Below, in pieces: positions 43,953 to 53,914 of a stretch of DNA of 64,000 nucleotides. Location: positions 148,973,340 to 149,037,339 of the forward strand of contig CM062296.1 in the NCBI GenBank assembly GCA_031216915.1, written 5' to 3'. Within the stretch, counting starts at the first letter, position 1; the number at the start of each line of letters is the position of its first letter. The notes beneath the pieces are model-generated. The model was not told the DNA's origin. It worked only from the letters and a program-made list of their open reading frames with translations, and made no database searches. The position numbers were made by a program, and so were the translations under genes. The stretch comes from Pictodentalium vernedei. Lineage: Eukaryota; Mollusca; Scaphopoda; Dentaliida; Dentaliidae.

Positions 43953-44285
43953 TCAAAATACTTCGAGGAAATTGGTCTCTGTAGAGCCTAAAATGTGCGT
44001 CGTATTCAATTCGGTTTGTCCTAAACAAAGCTTTGCATATTGTATTCCTACCATGCTATTTAGACACGTTGTATAATCATTGTGTGATTTCTGTCCTTTA
44101 CCGTACCCACCCCTCAAGGTCGAAATACTTTCCTTTGACCTTCTTGATGTTCTGAGTGCGTTATGTTTTCGGCTGTAATGTTCACATCGTGACTGCTCTG
44201 AACTTATTAATCTAACGAAGCGGTCATTCCAGCTTTCGGTATTCACAAAATAGCTCGTCAATTTTGTTTTGTTGTTTAAATCATT
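43953..44285 (-). CDS. Candidate terminal exon, unknown protein (weak)
   Basis: A minus-strand frame open for about 110 codons reads WNDRFVRLISSEQSRCEHYS, RTSRRSKESISTLRGGYGKG and ends TETNFLEVF before TGA. Possible acceptors (GAATACCGAAAG or ACGAG before C-TGG/C-TAT) would give phase 2, as in the two better-supported terminal exons here, but no polypyrimidine tract is visible. The basic RRS-rich composition is compatible with a cytoplasmic tail. It could also be chance. Confidence 0.25.
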   Translation of the reverse strand, partial: NDLNNKTKLTSYFVNTESWNDRFVRLISSEQSRCEHYSRKHNALRTSRRSKESISTLRGGYGKGQKSHNDYTTCLNSMVGIQYAKLCLGQTELNTTHILGSTETNFLEVF

Positions 44286-44772
44286 TACTCAAACGGCACA
44301 GCTGATTACCTTCATATGAAAGAACATGTTTCGCCATTTCTTTTGAGCAGGGCATATATTCTATGCATTTTTCAATTTAAACCGAGCATTTCCAAAAATC
44401 TCTCTTCCCATTCAAACAAAAAATCTTAATTCAGAAATGGTATCATGAGTTGAATGACCATGAGCCATCAGAAAACAAACCTATAGCAGCACAGAAAGCA
44501 TGTGAATTCAGGCGCAAACAACACGTTCGTCTTTAACCTTTAGAGACCTAATTCCGATTCTACTGCAACAAACCCAGTGCCCCAACTGGTAAAATTTATA
44601 TACACTGGCAAGTTAAATTATAAGATGTTCAACAGTTATTTTAGACAAGTCATGGTTACCAAGATAGGGTCTCGGGGCTTGTCGAGGCGCAACTGAAAAG
44701 AGTCACATAGAAAAAAAAGTTGAAAAAGTGCATGACGGTCTCTAATGGTTAATGGTATATGGAGATTATTAA
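44286..44772. other. No gene seen
   Basis: No exon or repeat was recognised. Confidence 0.5.
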
Positions 44773-44882
44773 CATTATGTGTATGTAACAAAATATGTAT
44801 CCGAGTCTCGTCGACGAGTCGTGATCTACCCTTAGAACCCGGAGCGAGACTCGGATACATATTGTGTACATCCACATAACGG
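44773..44882. repeat. Hairpin with TATGTATCCGAGTCTCG arms
   Basis: ATTATGTGTATGTA, then ATATGTATCCGAGTCTCG pair with CGAGACTCGGATACATAT and TACATCCACATAA around a ~30-base loop. It is a neighbour of the perfect hairpin at 45008-45057, and both carry GTATCCGA at the same relative place in the stem. Confidence 0.8.
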
Positions 44883-45007
44883 TAACAATCATTTTATCTT
44901 ACAATATATCGGGGATAAGTCAAGAATGTATACAAACATATAAAGAACTATTCATTCGTACGGATGAACAAAAAGAAAAAATGGAACTCACGCGAAAGGA
45001 ACGTGCT

Positions 45008-45057
45008 TGTATCCGACCCCTGATACAAACATCTGTATCAGGGGGTCGGATACACGA
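45008..45057. repeat. Near-perfect 21-bp-arm hairpin
   Basis: TGTATCCGACCCCTGATACA pairs with its reverse complement (one extra G in the right arm) around ~8 loop bases. It lies 125 bp after the hairpin at 44773-44882. Confidence 0.82.
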
Positions 45058-45234
45058 CAGCTGCGGAGTTAATACAGACAAAATACATGTTGATTGTAAG
45101 ATAAAAGGATAGTTTAAAATAGACTACAGAGGCTGTATTTTAAATAATGATTTGTTTTGTAATTGTGTGTTATATTACTCAATGCATGCAATAGGTAGAT
45201 AGATATATAAATACTATTATTTAGCAGTATACAT

Positions 45235-45392
45235 ACACAGAACGTCACGACGTGTGGATACATTCACCAATACGGAACGAGTACCAACGCGGAAGGATGG
45301 AACGTGAGACGAGGCGAGGGTATTCGTGCCGTATTGACAAACGCATTCACATATCGTGGAGTGTTTATTAAACGCCTCGGACATAGAACCCA
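45235..45392 (+). repeat. Hairpin family C, diverged copy
   Basis: The left arm reads CACAGAACGTCACGACGTG, CCAATACGGAACGAGTACC and GCGGAAGGATGGAACG. The right arm includes GGTATTCGTGCCGTATTGAC and ATTCACATATCGTGGAGTG. It shares its layout with 47514-47680 and directly abuts the TTAA MITE at 45393. Confidence 0.6.
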
Positions 45393-45643
45393 TTAACCCT
45401 TTACCTAACATGAAAAGCAGACGACACCGGAAAAAAAATTCCTGAATAATTCATTTTTTTAATTTTTTGTCTCAAAAACATAGGTTATGACCCCTCATTG
45501 GAACGAGCTCGACGAGCTCGTTCCAACGAGGGGTCATAACCTATGTTTTTGAGACAAGAAATGAAAATATAATGAAAATTAGTTGGCGATTTTCGAGAAT
45601 CGCGCTGGCCAGTTTTGTGCCGTTACGTTAGGTAAAGGGTTAA
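45393..45643 (+). mobile_element. TTAA-type MITE, subfamily A1, intact
   Basis: Left TTAACCCTTTACCTAACATG, right GTTAGGTAAAGGGTTAA, both perfect. The core palindrome has one asymmetric site (CTCATTGG against CCAACGAG). The overlapping 177-codon minus-strand frame (45579-46112) is not a gene. Confidence 0.96.
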
Positions 45644-45839
45644 TTCCAAAGTTCGGTCTTATTTGTAGAATTTGACAGTTCTGACTTCTGTATGAAATAA
45701 AAATAATACAAAACCCAGGTGTGATTGACCAACATGTGTGACAGATCGAGTCGTAAATAGAAAAATGTAAATGAAAATAAAGTTCAAATAGGTTATTCAC
45801 TTGTATTTTTAAGACATCAGCAGACGCCATCAGATAGGT

Positions 45840-45959
45840 ATTGGCTTCAAAGTCGCTTCCGAATTGATCTAGGTCAGAATGCAACGATTCGATTGGCCGA
45901 TTGCGAAAATGTGCAGAGTTTAGTTCCTTTGAGGGATCCATGACATCAGTTGGAAAAAC
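45840..45959 (-). promoter_or_regulatory. Duplicate of the CRE/CCAAT promoter-like segment
   Basis: In reverse complement, TTTTTCCAACTGATGTCATG, GAACTAAACTCTGCAC and CGGCCAATCGAATCG align with 21303-21410 (TTTTTCCACCTGACGTCATG, GAACTAAACTCCGCCC, GACCAATCGAAAAG), then GATCAATTCGGAAGC with CGATTCGGAAGC. The CRE has decayed to TGATGTCA and the GC box to CTGCAC, while the CCAAT box is kept. There is no TATA box at the equivalent distance. It may be a decayed promoter copy or an unnamed dispersed repeat. Confidence 0.45.
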
Positions 45960-46433
45960 TAGTCCGTCTATAGAGCACGTGTTCCACGCGATATGGAAGT
46001 GGGGGATGGGGGAGTGATTGGTGTATAATAAAAACTTATACAATGGATAGATTGTATTGAAATGTTCAACTACATGATATAAAATGTATACAGTCGGGAG
46101 ATGGCATTGCAAGATTGGCTGTGTATCTGTCCTCTCCCAAACAGGTAGTGCTCGAAAACACCGGATACTGACTGTTACTAACCAAGAAGCAAAGAAAACA
46201 TAAAAGTATAGGAGAGAAATGGGAGGTAAGGCGAGGTGACCGATGGAAGCATCACGTATCTTTTAAACATGTAGTGACTACTGTATCAGTGTACTCAGTC
46301 CAATTTAAATGCAATGTTGCATATTCTTCGTTTTTGTACACTTCAAGACAAATTCCAAATTGGACCCGGGCTGTTTCCCAAAGACGGCCATTCGTGTGAC
46401 ATTTTATTATACGCCTGTTCTATGTAATACCCA
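45960..46433. other. No gene seen
   Basis: No exon or repeat was recognised between the promoter-like copy and the hAT-like element. Confidence 0.5.
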
Positions 46434-46441
46434 TCTACAGC

Positions 46442-47168
46442 CAGTGGCGGATACAGGAATTCTCAAGGGGGGGGGGGGGGGCGGATCGTGCAGATGCCGA
46501 AGGCATCTGCCGCGAGTGCCGAAGGCACGAGCTTTTCTAGGGGGGTCTGGGGATTTTTTGGAAATGAGCGACCAAATGGGGCATTCTGGTGGTTTCTGGG
46601 TGGAAATCCTCTTGAATTTTTGAACGGCTAATTAACACTTTTTAAACAGCATGTTTCAGAATTTCAAATTCTGTCATACGTTCAAGACAGAATTAGAAAA
46701 TTTGAAATATGCTCTTCAGATCCGTTTACCATAATACTGTATTTTGGACACACTGTTTACAGTCATAACCGACTTAGGAGAACATTGCGATCTGCCAGCG
46801 TTTGAAAGTTTTCAGCAGTCAGCCCTCTAGGCTTAGGTACGCCATGACTATGCCAATTAAGATCCTGACCCATAACTGGCATAGCCATGGGGTACCTGAG
46901 GCGAGGGGCATGTAACACCACAAAATCATGCTGTGTCGGTGACGCTATAAATGGAGGCGACCAGTAGATATATTTTGCATAATTTCAACGGTATATTTGT
47001 TTTCCATAGCGAATGGTGATGGAGGAAATAAATGTCGTTGTATGTTTTTACTTCAATTCATGTATTGTCCCCAAATGAAAATCCTGGCTACGCCCTACAT
47101 ACGAGACAAACACGAGCTAAAGGGGGGGGGGGGGCCGCCCAACCCCAACCCCTCTGTATCCGCCATTG
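46442..47168. mobile_element. hAT-like non-autonomous transposon, 727 bp
   Basis: The terminal inverted repeats are CAGTGGCGGATACAGG and, in reverse complement at the right, CAATGGCGGATACAGAGG. A perfect 8-bp target duplication TCTACAGC flanks it (46434-46441, 47169-47176). 8-bp duplications and CAGTGGCGG-type ends are characteristic of hAT elements. G runs lie just inside both ends (about 46469-46482 and 47122-47134). The internal hairpins are GCAGATGCCGAAGGCATCTGC and one around GTACGCCATGACTATGCC/GGCATAGCCATGGGGTACC. It has no transposase. Confidence 0.92.
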
Positions 47169-47176
47169 TCTACAGC

Positions 47177-47513
47177 ACCACTAAACCATGCGTGAAATGG
47201 AAATCTGTTCCTCACATATGCGCGGAACGCAAATCGTAGACGGACTACTTTTAAATAGAAGCGAAATTTCACTGAAATTTTCTACAACTGGAGCAAAGCA
47301 ATTAAACTTTGAATCGCTAGCGTTAGCTTAAAATCGTCCACTGAGTGCCGATGTCTTCTATGTGCCAGTAGGCTCCTAGAACACATTGGAACTCAGGGGA
47401 CGAAATAGTAACACGGGTTCCCCTCGAAAATTTGGTTGGCGATAAAATGTGCTGTTTTTTGTTAGCTGTCAAATGAATTGCCGAGTGTTGCTTTACAGAC
47501 GTGAAGGTATGTA
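47177..47513. other. No gene seen
   Basis: No exon or repeat was recognised. Confidence 0.45.
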
Positions 47514-47680
47514 TTAAAACAGAACGACACAGCGTGAATGGGTTAATCGATATGGCACTTGTGCCATCGCGGAAGGATAAAACTCGAGGCCTGCGGCCTC
47601 TCGTTTTATCTTACCACGCTGGCCTTCGTGCCACATCGATTAACCCATCCATACGCGAGTGTCGTTTTGAGTATTTCATG
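47514..47680. repeat. Hairpin family C, best copy, invading a host exon
   Basis: Arms of about 75 bp. AACGACACAGCGTGAATGGG, TTAATCGATATGGCACTTG and GGATAAAACTCGAGGCC pair with GGCCTCTCGTTTTATC, TTCGTGCCACATCGATTAAC and GCGAGTGTCGTTTTG. Mismatches increase outward. The minus-strand terminal exon (47611-48331) runs into this element and takes its stop codon and last ~23 residues from it. Confidence 0.82.
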
Positions 47681-48331
47681 GGAACCGGACCCGTCCCAAA
47701 GCGGGTATTCGTGTGATATTGAACTGAGAAAACATACCTATAATCTTGCACCTCTAAAGATTTTTCTTCTCCTATCTGATTTCCAGGTTCACTATCTCCA
47801 CTCATACCATGTTTGTTTATTGGCTCATTTTTTCTCATCCGTTTGAACAGTCTTTCGAGATACCACTTCCTCGATCGTCCAATCTTTTCACTGTTAGCTA
47901 AACGATGGTCTGCTCTGGTACGCAAATGAACCCTGGGGCCTTCGACGATACTGTCTTGCAATGCCGATTCCTGAGCAGACATGTCTCTATCTTGGACGTA
48001 TTTTCCATACGGAATTGTTTTATTGTGTAATCCATTAGCCAATAACGCGTCATTTCGTTTATTTTGATTGACCTTTATGGCATTCACAGACTTTTCTGTG
48101 CTGTCCCCATGCAGAGTAACATTTGATTCATATAGTGTTGAATTGTTATGCCTTGCCCAAGATTCGCCAGTTTGCTTTGGTACTGCACTATCTGTTTGGT
48201 ACCCGTTAACAGGTTCACTCGTCACAGAAGAATTGGTATTGGATTCACGATACGAAATACCATTAACATCGCATTGGCTATTGATGCCAGTAGGACCACC
48301 CTGTTCGGTTAATGATCTCCGATTGCGATAT
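47611..48331 (-). CDS. Terminal coding exon, cytoplasmic tail of a membrane protein
   Basis: A minus-strand acceptor (TTTTTTTTCGTTTTTCAG) precedes ATATCGCAATCGG. The frame is open for 239 codons to a TAA at 47611-47613. Joined in phase to the transmembrane exon at 53354-53420, it reads ...FIFIMK-YRNRRSLTEQGG, a stretch of basic residues right after a membrane helix, as expected for a type I cytoplasmic tail. The tail is hydrophilic, with basic ADHRLANSEKIGRSRKWYLE and RLFKRMRKNEPINK. No catalytic domain or known signalling motif is recognised. The last residues (KRHSRMDGLIDVARRPAW) come from hairpin element C. Confidence 0.68.
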
Positions 48332-48693
48332 CTGAAAAACGAAAAAAAACAACAACTCTGATTAGGAGCTGTGTTATAGTGTCCAACTTAAGTTACGTTA
48401 TAACACTGATCAACCTCAACATAAACAAGAAAGGTGCACAACTTTTGGAACTTTTTGATGTCCAGACTGGCATTTTTGCAAGATGAATTTTTCGTCCTGA
48501 AATCGAAATCCCTGTCAATAATCAACATTCCTTTGGAGCGCAGGGAGGGGGTGGGGGGGGGGGGGTATAGTACAGGGAGAGTGGTTAAAATTACACAGAA
48601 TTAAGGAGTTTACCACCTCAAGATGGAATGCATACATTTTTGAGCAAAGCAAACGTTGGCCGTTTAATATAATAATCAGTTAACTGGGCGGGA
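48332..48693. other. Intronic sequence, nothing recognised
   Basis: This lies within the inferred intron between the membrane exon and the tail exon. A G run lies near 48550-48566. Confidence 0.5.
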
Positions 48694-48756
48694 GGGTTAA
48701 TAATATTTAAATTATACAACCCTACAGGGTTGTATGATTTAAATATTTATGAACCC
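48694..48756. repeat. Hairpin, ~30-bp arms
   Basis: GGGTTAATAATATTTAAAT, then ATACAACCCT pair with AGGGTTGTAT and ATTTAAATATTTAT-AACCC around a 2-base centre (AC). Inferred to lie within the intron of the minus-strand gene. Confidence 0.8.
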
Positions 48757-49725
48757 CCACAAATGCAAAACAGATTCTCCCATTTCAATGTATATAATAG
48801 TGAAAAAGACAGTTCCAGTCAGGGTGTCAGTGTCGAAGCGGTTAATGTCGCGGTGGAATCTAAATTCAGGCAAACGCCTCTGGCTGGATTTAAACTCGGG
48901 TGTACTGCAATCGTTTATTAGGCCACACAAAATAAATTAGTTGATTCTCAGGCATTTGTTTTTCAAATCAATGAGGGCGGGCGGGAGGGAGGGAGGGAGG
49001 GAGGGTTTTATTTTTATTTTTAATTTTTCTTTTGAAAAAGTGAATACACATGGAGAGGATTTCGGCTGTCCTTTTACACACAAAATTATAGAAAGAGCAC
49101 ATTTATACAAATAAATTCATTTTTAATTGAAAAATAAATCATACCCCTAAAAACAAACTGTAGGTACTGCAATTCAAAAGATTCAAATTCTTTCAATGCC
49201 CTTCATATTATCTTTGAAGCAAAAGTATTTAATCTATAGGGATTTGCCTCGTTACAAAGGCAAACATATTGGAGACGCAACTAAATAATTACATTGTTAA
49301 TGTAGTTATACATTTTGGGTCCAAATACTCAATTCCCATTGGTCAGCTGGATGAAAACGTCATGACCAAATGTAATTCATTTTCCAATGAATACATTTGG
49401 TCGAACTTTGACCCGCATTTACGGTAGAGCGCAGTTCACAGAATGTAATTCGGGTGGTTTTGGGTGGGTTTTTAACTTTTAGCGCCCCTCGCAGTGATCA
49501 ACTCCGCTGCTGTTTCTTTTGTGACATTTCCCAACTGTGGCATAAAGCCCGTTACTAAAATACTCGTTTCCATTTCTAAAGTTGTGAAAATTAAAACTCA
49601 GAGTTTTGCGCTTTGTCTTTTGTGTGAGGGCGGTTTTTCGCCTCGTTCGTTCGTACATGTTTTATTTCGTCTTTCTGCTTTGTTGTTTCATAAATGGTAG
49701 ATTAAACAGTTACGGAATGTAATTA
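48757..49725. other. No gene seen
   Basis: It contains a GGGAGGGAGGGA stretch (about 48975-49005). The plus-strand frame at 49494-49700 has no support. Confidence 0.5.
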
Positions 49726-49882
49726 TAAGAATTGAATGCAATTTTTATAATCTTTATTGGAGTATGAACGTGGGGAAATGGGTACAAATTGTATGAATCC
49801 CTTCGGGATTCATACATAATTTGTACCCATTCCCACACGTTCATACTCCAATAAAGATGATAAATATTGCATTCAATTCTTA
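49726..49882. repeat. Long palindrome, ~76-bp arms, 3-base loop
   Basis: TAAGAATTGAATGCAAT, TCTTTATTGGAGTATGAACG and GGGTACAAATT pair with AATTTGTACCC, CGTTCATACTCCAATAAAGA and ATTGCATTCAATTCTTA around TTC. Only about six mismatches and small bulges occur. It may be a self-contained foldback element. No target duplication was identified. Confidence 0.9.
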
Positions 49883-50699
49883 AATAAAAATGCATCAATC
49901 AAAATATGTAAAAAGTTTCAGGTCTCCCTGAGTTTGTACTGATATTGGAAGACACTGAAAGGCAATAAAAATGTCCAATGATGGGGGTTCAAATTCAATG
50001 AGGGATTGCCTGAGAATCAAAACACATTTTTTAGCCTTAATATTATATTTATATTAACAGTGAAGAGTGGGCGTTTTGCCTTGAATATAAACACACCCCA
50101 AATTTAGGAGTTATTGCCCAGGTGATCTTTTCATCTGGGATGTATTTCTTGTGAAGGTAAATCACTCGCTCTCGGCTATTATTCTAAAGACTATCATTAG
50201 CCGAAGACGTGTCATCCTGTATGTTGTGTGGATGAGAATAACCGCATTCCACTCGGACGCATTCGCCGGACCAATTGTCTAATTAATTATGAGAATTAGT
50301 CAATACATGCGCCATTATATCATCATATTCGGTATAAAATGTGAGGGGCCCCCTGCTCATCCCGAGCGCGTTTTGATAGTTCCAAAACGTGATCCTCAGA
50401 AATGGATCGGGATAAATATGTCTTTTTAAGAAATCAGTTTATATCCCTCCTTTATCCTTCACATAATATAATGGCTAATAGTCTATTGTTTTTATACAAT
50501 TTTGCCTCCAATATTTAGGTCCTTGGGTTGCGACCGTTCCACTTAGGACGCAAATGATGTAATTATTAGCTCAAAGAAAACTGGTTTGTAGCAGATCAGA
50601 CCTCTAACTGTTAGCCTAGCATAGATCTAAATAGACTGTGCATGGTATATATACATAACATGCACTTGACGTCTTATATCCAGTGAAAAATGCAAAGCT
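49883..50699. other. No gene seen
   Basis: No exon or repeat was recognised in this ~0.8 kb. Confidence 0.5.
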
Positions 50700-50701
50700 T
50701 A

Positions 50702-51008
50702 CAGTTAAAACTAGAAGTCCAGTCATGAACTGTGCGCTTATCTAGGCTTAACTGCGCGTGCATGCAATTGCCATATCGAATGGCATCTAAAGCACGGCAG
50801 GTTCTCCTGGTTACCCATAGCAAACACATGCAATGTTTCAACCAATGGACCTCCGGGTTACCCGGAGGTCCATTGGCTGAAACATTGCTTGTGCGCAGGC
50901 CTTATGTACAAAATTTGATAGCCTTACTGTGGTCCTAACGTGTAGATTAACGCGCAGATAGACGTGCTATTTGTGCGCATTTCGTGAGAGGACTTCTAGT
51001 TTTAACTG
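50702..51008 (+). mobile_element. TA-flanked MITE, family E
   Basis: Perfect outer termini CAGTTAAAACTAG/CTAGTTTTAACTG extend to AGTCC...AGGACTTC and are flanked by TA (50700-50701, 51009-51010). The core palindrome CAATGGACCTCCGGGTTACC / GGTAACCCGGAGGTCCATTG is perfect. Inferred to lie within the large intron of the minus-strand gene. Confidence 0.93.
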
Positions 51009-51027
51009 TAGAAGATTTTTTTTGCTT

Positions 51028-51640
51028 CATTTTTAAATTAGGTTTAACGACACTTTTACACTCATGATTATTATTATTGCAGGCGAGAGAAGCCGGCTAT
51101 AACCACTGAGAAGGAGGAAATAAATGTCAGACTCTCCAACTTAATAACATAGTATTATTGGGGTTTTAGGTCATATATTTCTGCACTGTGGCTAATCATG
51201 ACCGTGACAGTTTTACGGGGCGTGCAACTGTCAGCTCCCCAACATACTAACTCCACATCAGCATGGTTAGCATTGGTTGAAGACAAGTGCACCATCGACG
51301 TGCAGTATGCTTTAGTCCACGACGTCACCGCGTCCCCAAATTGGCAATGACCACTACAGTTTTACGGGTGGAGGAAGCCGGAGTACCCGGAGAGAACCAC
51401 CGAGCAACGGCGAGCAACTTTTAGCTCCCCCACATACTAAATCCATACAAGCAGAGCTAGCATTGATTGAAGACAGGTGCACCATCGACGTGCAGTACGC
51501 CTTAGTACACATCATCACCGTGCCCCCACGTGGGCAATGGGGTGAAGTGTCTTGCCCAAGGACACAACGCGGTTGCTACAGGTGGGATTCGAACCGAGGA
51601 CCTCTCGACTTGCAGCCTGTATCTCTATCTATGCACATAG
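51028..51640 (-). mobile_element. SINE S1, two or three overlapping reverse fragments
   Basis: 51028-51150 is a tail-end fragment (GGTTTAACGACAC, AGAAGCCGGCT). 51155-51350 runs from the tail into the body (GTCATATATTTCTGCACTG, GACCGTGACAGTTTTACGGG). At about 51348 a second body copy begins again (TTTTACGGGTGGAGGAAGCC) and continues to the tRNA-like head ending near 51640. The partial duplication suggests a SINE inserted into a SINE, or unequal recombination. Confidence 0.78.
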
Positions 51641-51738
51641 ATGATTGGGATTGGTCGAAGGCAGAATGATGCATCATCAAAGTGTTTTACGATTCAGTGC
51701 AAGGCGGCACTGCGCTCTCACTTGTACAGTCGCGCTTA

Positions 51739-51980
51739 CAGTACAGTCGCTGGGGACTGGTCGTAATCCACGCGTGGGCAGTGATGTCCACGCATGCGTT
51801 TAACAGGTAATAAAAATATCACCAAAAATTTAATTAATGAACCACCGGGTTGTACCCGATGCATCATTCATTAAATTTTTAATAATTATTCCTACAATTA
51901 GTGTTTGGAATCTAATATTCTTGCGTCCGTGGAAATATTGCCCACACCTGGGAAGTGACCAGTCCGCGGCGACTGTACTG
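51739..51980 (-). mobile_element. TA-type MITE, family G, full-length reverse copy
   Basis: The termini are CAGTACAGTCGCTGGGGAC and GTCCGCGGCGACTGTACTG. Orientation is opposite to the copy at 4362, because TAGTGTTTGGAATCTAATAT appears near the right end. The centre pairs ACCACCGGGT with ACCCGATGCATC. TA is present on the left only. Confidence 0.85.
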
Positions 51981-51984
51981 TTTG

Positions 51985-52090
51985 AGGATTGCTGAATGAC
52001 ACAACACAGATGACGCAGTCAGGATCGATCCGTCGACCGTTCGATCTGAAGTCCAATAAACAATCCAATGAGCCATCACACTCCTTTGTG
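51985..52090 (-). mobile_element. SINE head fragment (tRNA-like part)
   Basis: GACACAACACAGATGACGC, then GGATCGATCCGTCGACC and GAGCCATCACACTCC correspond to the reversed head of an S1-like SINE. The GATGACGCAGTCAGGATCG segment is the closest relative in this window of the palindrome arm inside MITE H (22795-22872). Confidence 0.6.
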
Positions 52091-52441
52091 GGAGGTAAAA
52101 TACCGTTATTAATTCAGCAGAATAAATCACTAGAACCTGAATATTTCACGTGGATGCAGTACTGAGAGCGTCATTTTTCGAAATCGCCGTAAGCTCCTGC
52201 AGAAACAAAGAAGGACGCCAGTGATATTGCTAATAGACTTCAAGCTTTCTGGACGGTTGGTGATAATGTCTCAAAAAACAGTCAAGGTCTAAAAACGAAT
52301 CTGACGCTGTGACGGTCTGGAACCAGTCTGGCCCCTAATATTCCATCTTATATTCTTAAATTCAATCGACTGAAACATTGTATTTTGGCCAAAAAGCGAA
52401 CCAAGGGTTCTCTCCTCGGACGATCTTGAATATGTCATCAT

Positions 52442-52730
52442 CAGTGGCGCCGGAACGGCCCAAACATTGGCCCGACCATAACACCCAGATTCCTGTTTTT
52501 TGAATTGTTGCCACCGATTATGTGGGGGTGAAAAAAAATGACAGTGCATGCAGTTCGTCTCTCGAGGAACATAATATAACAAAATTCCATGCCAAATTGC
52601 CAAAGGCAATTTGGCAGGGAATTTTGTCATATTATGTTCCTCGAAAGACGAACTTCTCTGTGGAGGCCCCCAGAAATCTGGGGGCCCTGGGTGTTCGCCC
52701 AGTCTGCCCATTCGTAAATCCGGCCCTGCC
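52442..52730. mobile_element. hAT-like fragment around a perfect-loop hairpin
   Basis: The right part read in reverse complement starts CAGGGCCGGATTTACGAATG, GGCAGACTGGGCGAACACC, a terminus style I associate with a widespread hAT group. The left part starts CAGTGGCGCCGGAACGG. At 52552-52654 there is a palindrome with 50-bp arms (CGAGGAACATAATAT ... AATTCC ... TTGCC, loop AAA) with about four mismatches. No 8-bp duplication was found, so two elements may be juxtaposed. A relative of the left end recurs in reverse near 53060-53090. Confidence 0.55.
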
Positions 52731-53353
52731 CCCAGAAAATGTTTCAAAAATGACATCTCTCAGACCCATTTTGGGGCTACTGCTTTAGTATCCCAACCCC
52801 TTCCGAATACTAAAGAAGTAGCCCCCAAAATCTCCTCATCTTACGTTAACTCGTCATTAATAGCCGCCATTGTGTGCCCAATATTAAAGAAACAAGACGA
52901 ACTATGGATCTATGCGCGCACTATTTTCGGATATCCGCCAGAACAAAATTAGAAAACCATAGCCTAGGTATTTGATATGAATGACGTTCGGCTGAAGGTC
53001 GATCACAAAAATATCATGATCGGCAAATTTTTTGCCCCGACATTGGTCGAAGTGGTCGGGACGGCTCCGGCGCCCCTGATAAGGCTGAACCTAGCAACAC
53101 TCTGGGCATTCACTGTTCTCCATGCAGCGCAAGAAACGTTTCTCAATAGAGACTTGATTTCATTGAATCACAGATGACATTACAATACTATTAGACTGGC
53201 GTTAGACTTCTGTTATGAATGAAGACTCACCACAGCTGTTGTGTTTTGGTTATATCTTGAATGATTGGGATTGACGGTATGCAAAGACTATAATTATTAA
53301 AGGCTTGAAAACTGATATTCATGTGTGTGTTTAGGAGAAAGAAACATACTCAC
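52731..53353. other. No gene seen
   Basis: Sequence between the hAT-like fragment and the membrane exon, inferred to be intronic. It carries the reversed GGCTCCGGCGCCCCTGATAA word near 53065-53084. Confidence 0.45.
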
Positions 53354-53420
53354 TTCATAATGAAAATAAATGCTATAAGGCTCAAAATAACTAGCACAGC
53401 ACCAAACAAAATACCAAATA
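53354..53420 (-). CDS. Internal exon encoding a transmembrane helix
   Basis: The 67-nt exon is bounded on the minus strand by an excellent acceptor (CCCTTTCTCTTTCATTTTCAG) and donor (AA|GTGAGTATG). It enters in phase 1 and leaves in phase 2. It encodes FGILFGAVLVILSLIAFIF followed by IMK, a ~22-residue hydrophobic membrane helix. The phase-2 exit fits the terminal exons at 47611-48331 and 33239-33695. Small single-helix exons of this kind are typical of type I receptor or adhesion-protein genes. The extracellular exons should lie at higher coordinates but were not identified. Confidence 0.7.
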
Positions 53421-53508
53421 CTGAAAATGAAAGAGAAAGGGATGTTACTGATTGTGTCGGTTTTATTACATCTATTGTACTAAATCTCGTAACGCACTGT
53501 GGAATTAA

Positions 53509-53509
53509 C

Positions 53510-53572
<63 letters not shown>

Positions 53573-53825
53573 TCTATTGAAGTTTAATGATACATTCCAC
53601 ATCCGGAGTCACCTCGTCACGGACAATTTTTCGAATGGAGGAAGTCGGATTACCCGGAGAAAACCACCGAGCAACGGCGAGCAATTGTCAGATTTCACAG
53701 AGTACTAATTCCACAGAAGTAGGGTTAGCATTGGTGAAGACAGGTGCACCATCGACGTGCAGTGTGCCTTTGTTCATAGCGCCAGCGTGCCCACCACCCC
53801 ATGTATCCGTTAACTGGTAAAGTGC
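53509..53825 (-). mobile_element. SINE S1, reverse, head-truncated, with (TTTA)16 tail
   Basis: The tail microsatellite covers 53509-53573. The body follows (AGTCACCTCGTCACGGAC, GGAGGAAGTCGGATTACC, CGTGCAGTGTGCC) and stops before the tRNA-like head. It sits just upstream, in gene sense, of the membrane exon and is therefore intronic. Confidence 0.87.
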
Positions 53826-53876
53826 GAAATTATTTTTGGTCTGCAAAATTTGTTCTCATGCCGTTGGCTTGTTACA

Positions 53877-53914
53877 ATTTGTGGGAGAGTGCCTATGGGC
53901 ACTCTCCCACAAAT
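53877..53914. repeat. Perfect 17-bp-arm hairpin
   Basis: ATTTGTGGGAGAGTGCC and its exact reverse complement are separated by TATG. No relative was seen elsewhere in the window. Confidence 0.85.

Noticed and set aside
45579-46112. 177-codon minus-strand open frame
   Set aside because: Its 3' part lies inside a TTAA MITE (to 45643) and its middle is the CRE/CCAAT duplicate. No splice signals or domain.
52289-52756. 155-codon minus-strand frame
   Set aside because: It crosses the hAT-like fragment and its hairpin; a mirrored peptide appears on the other strand.
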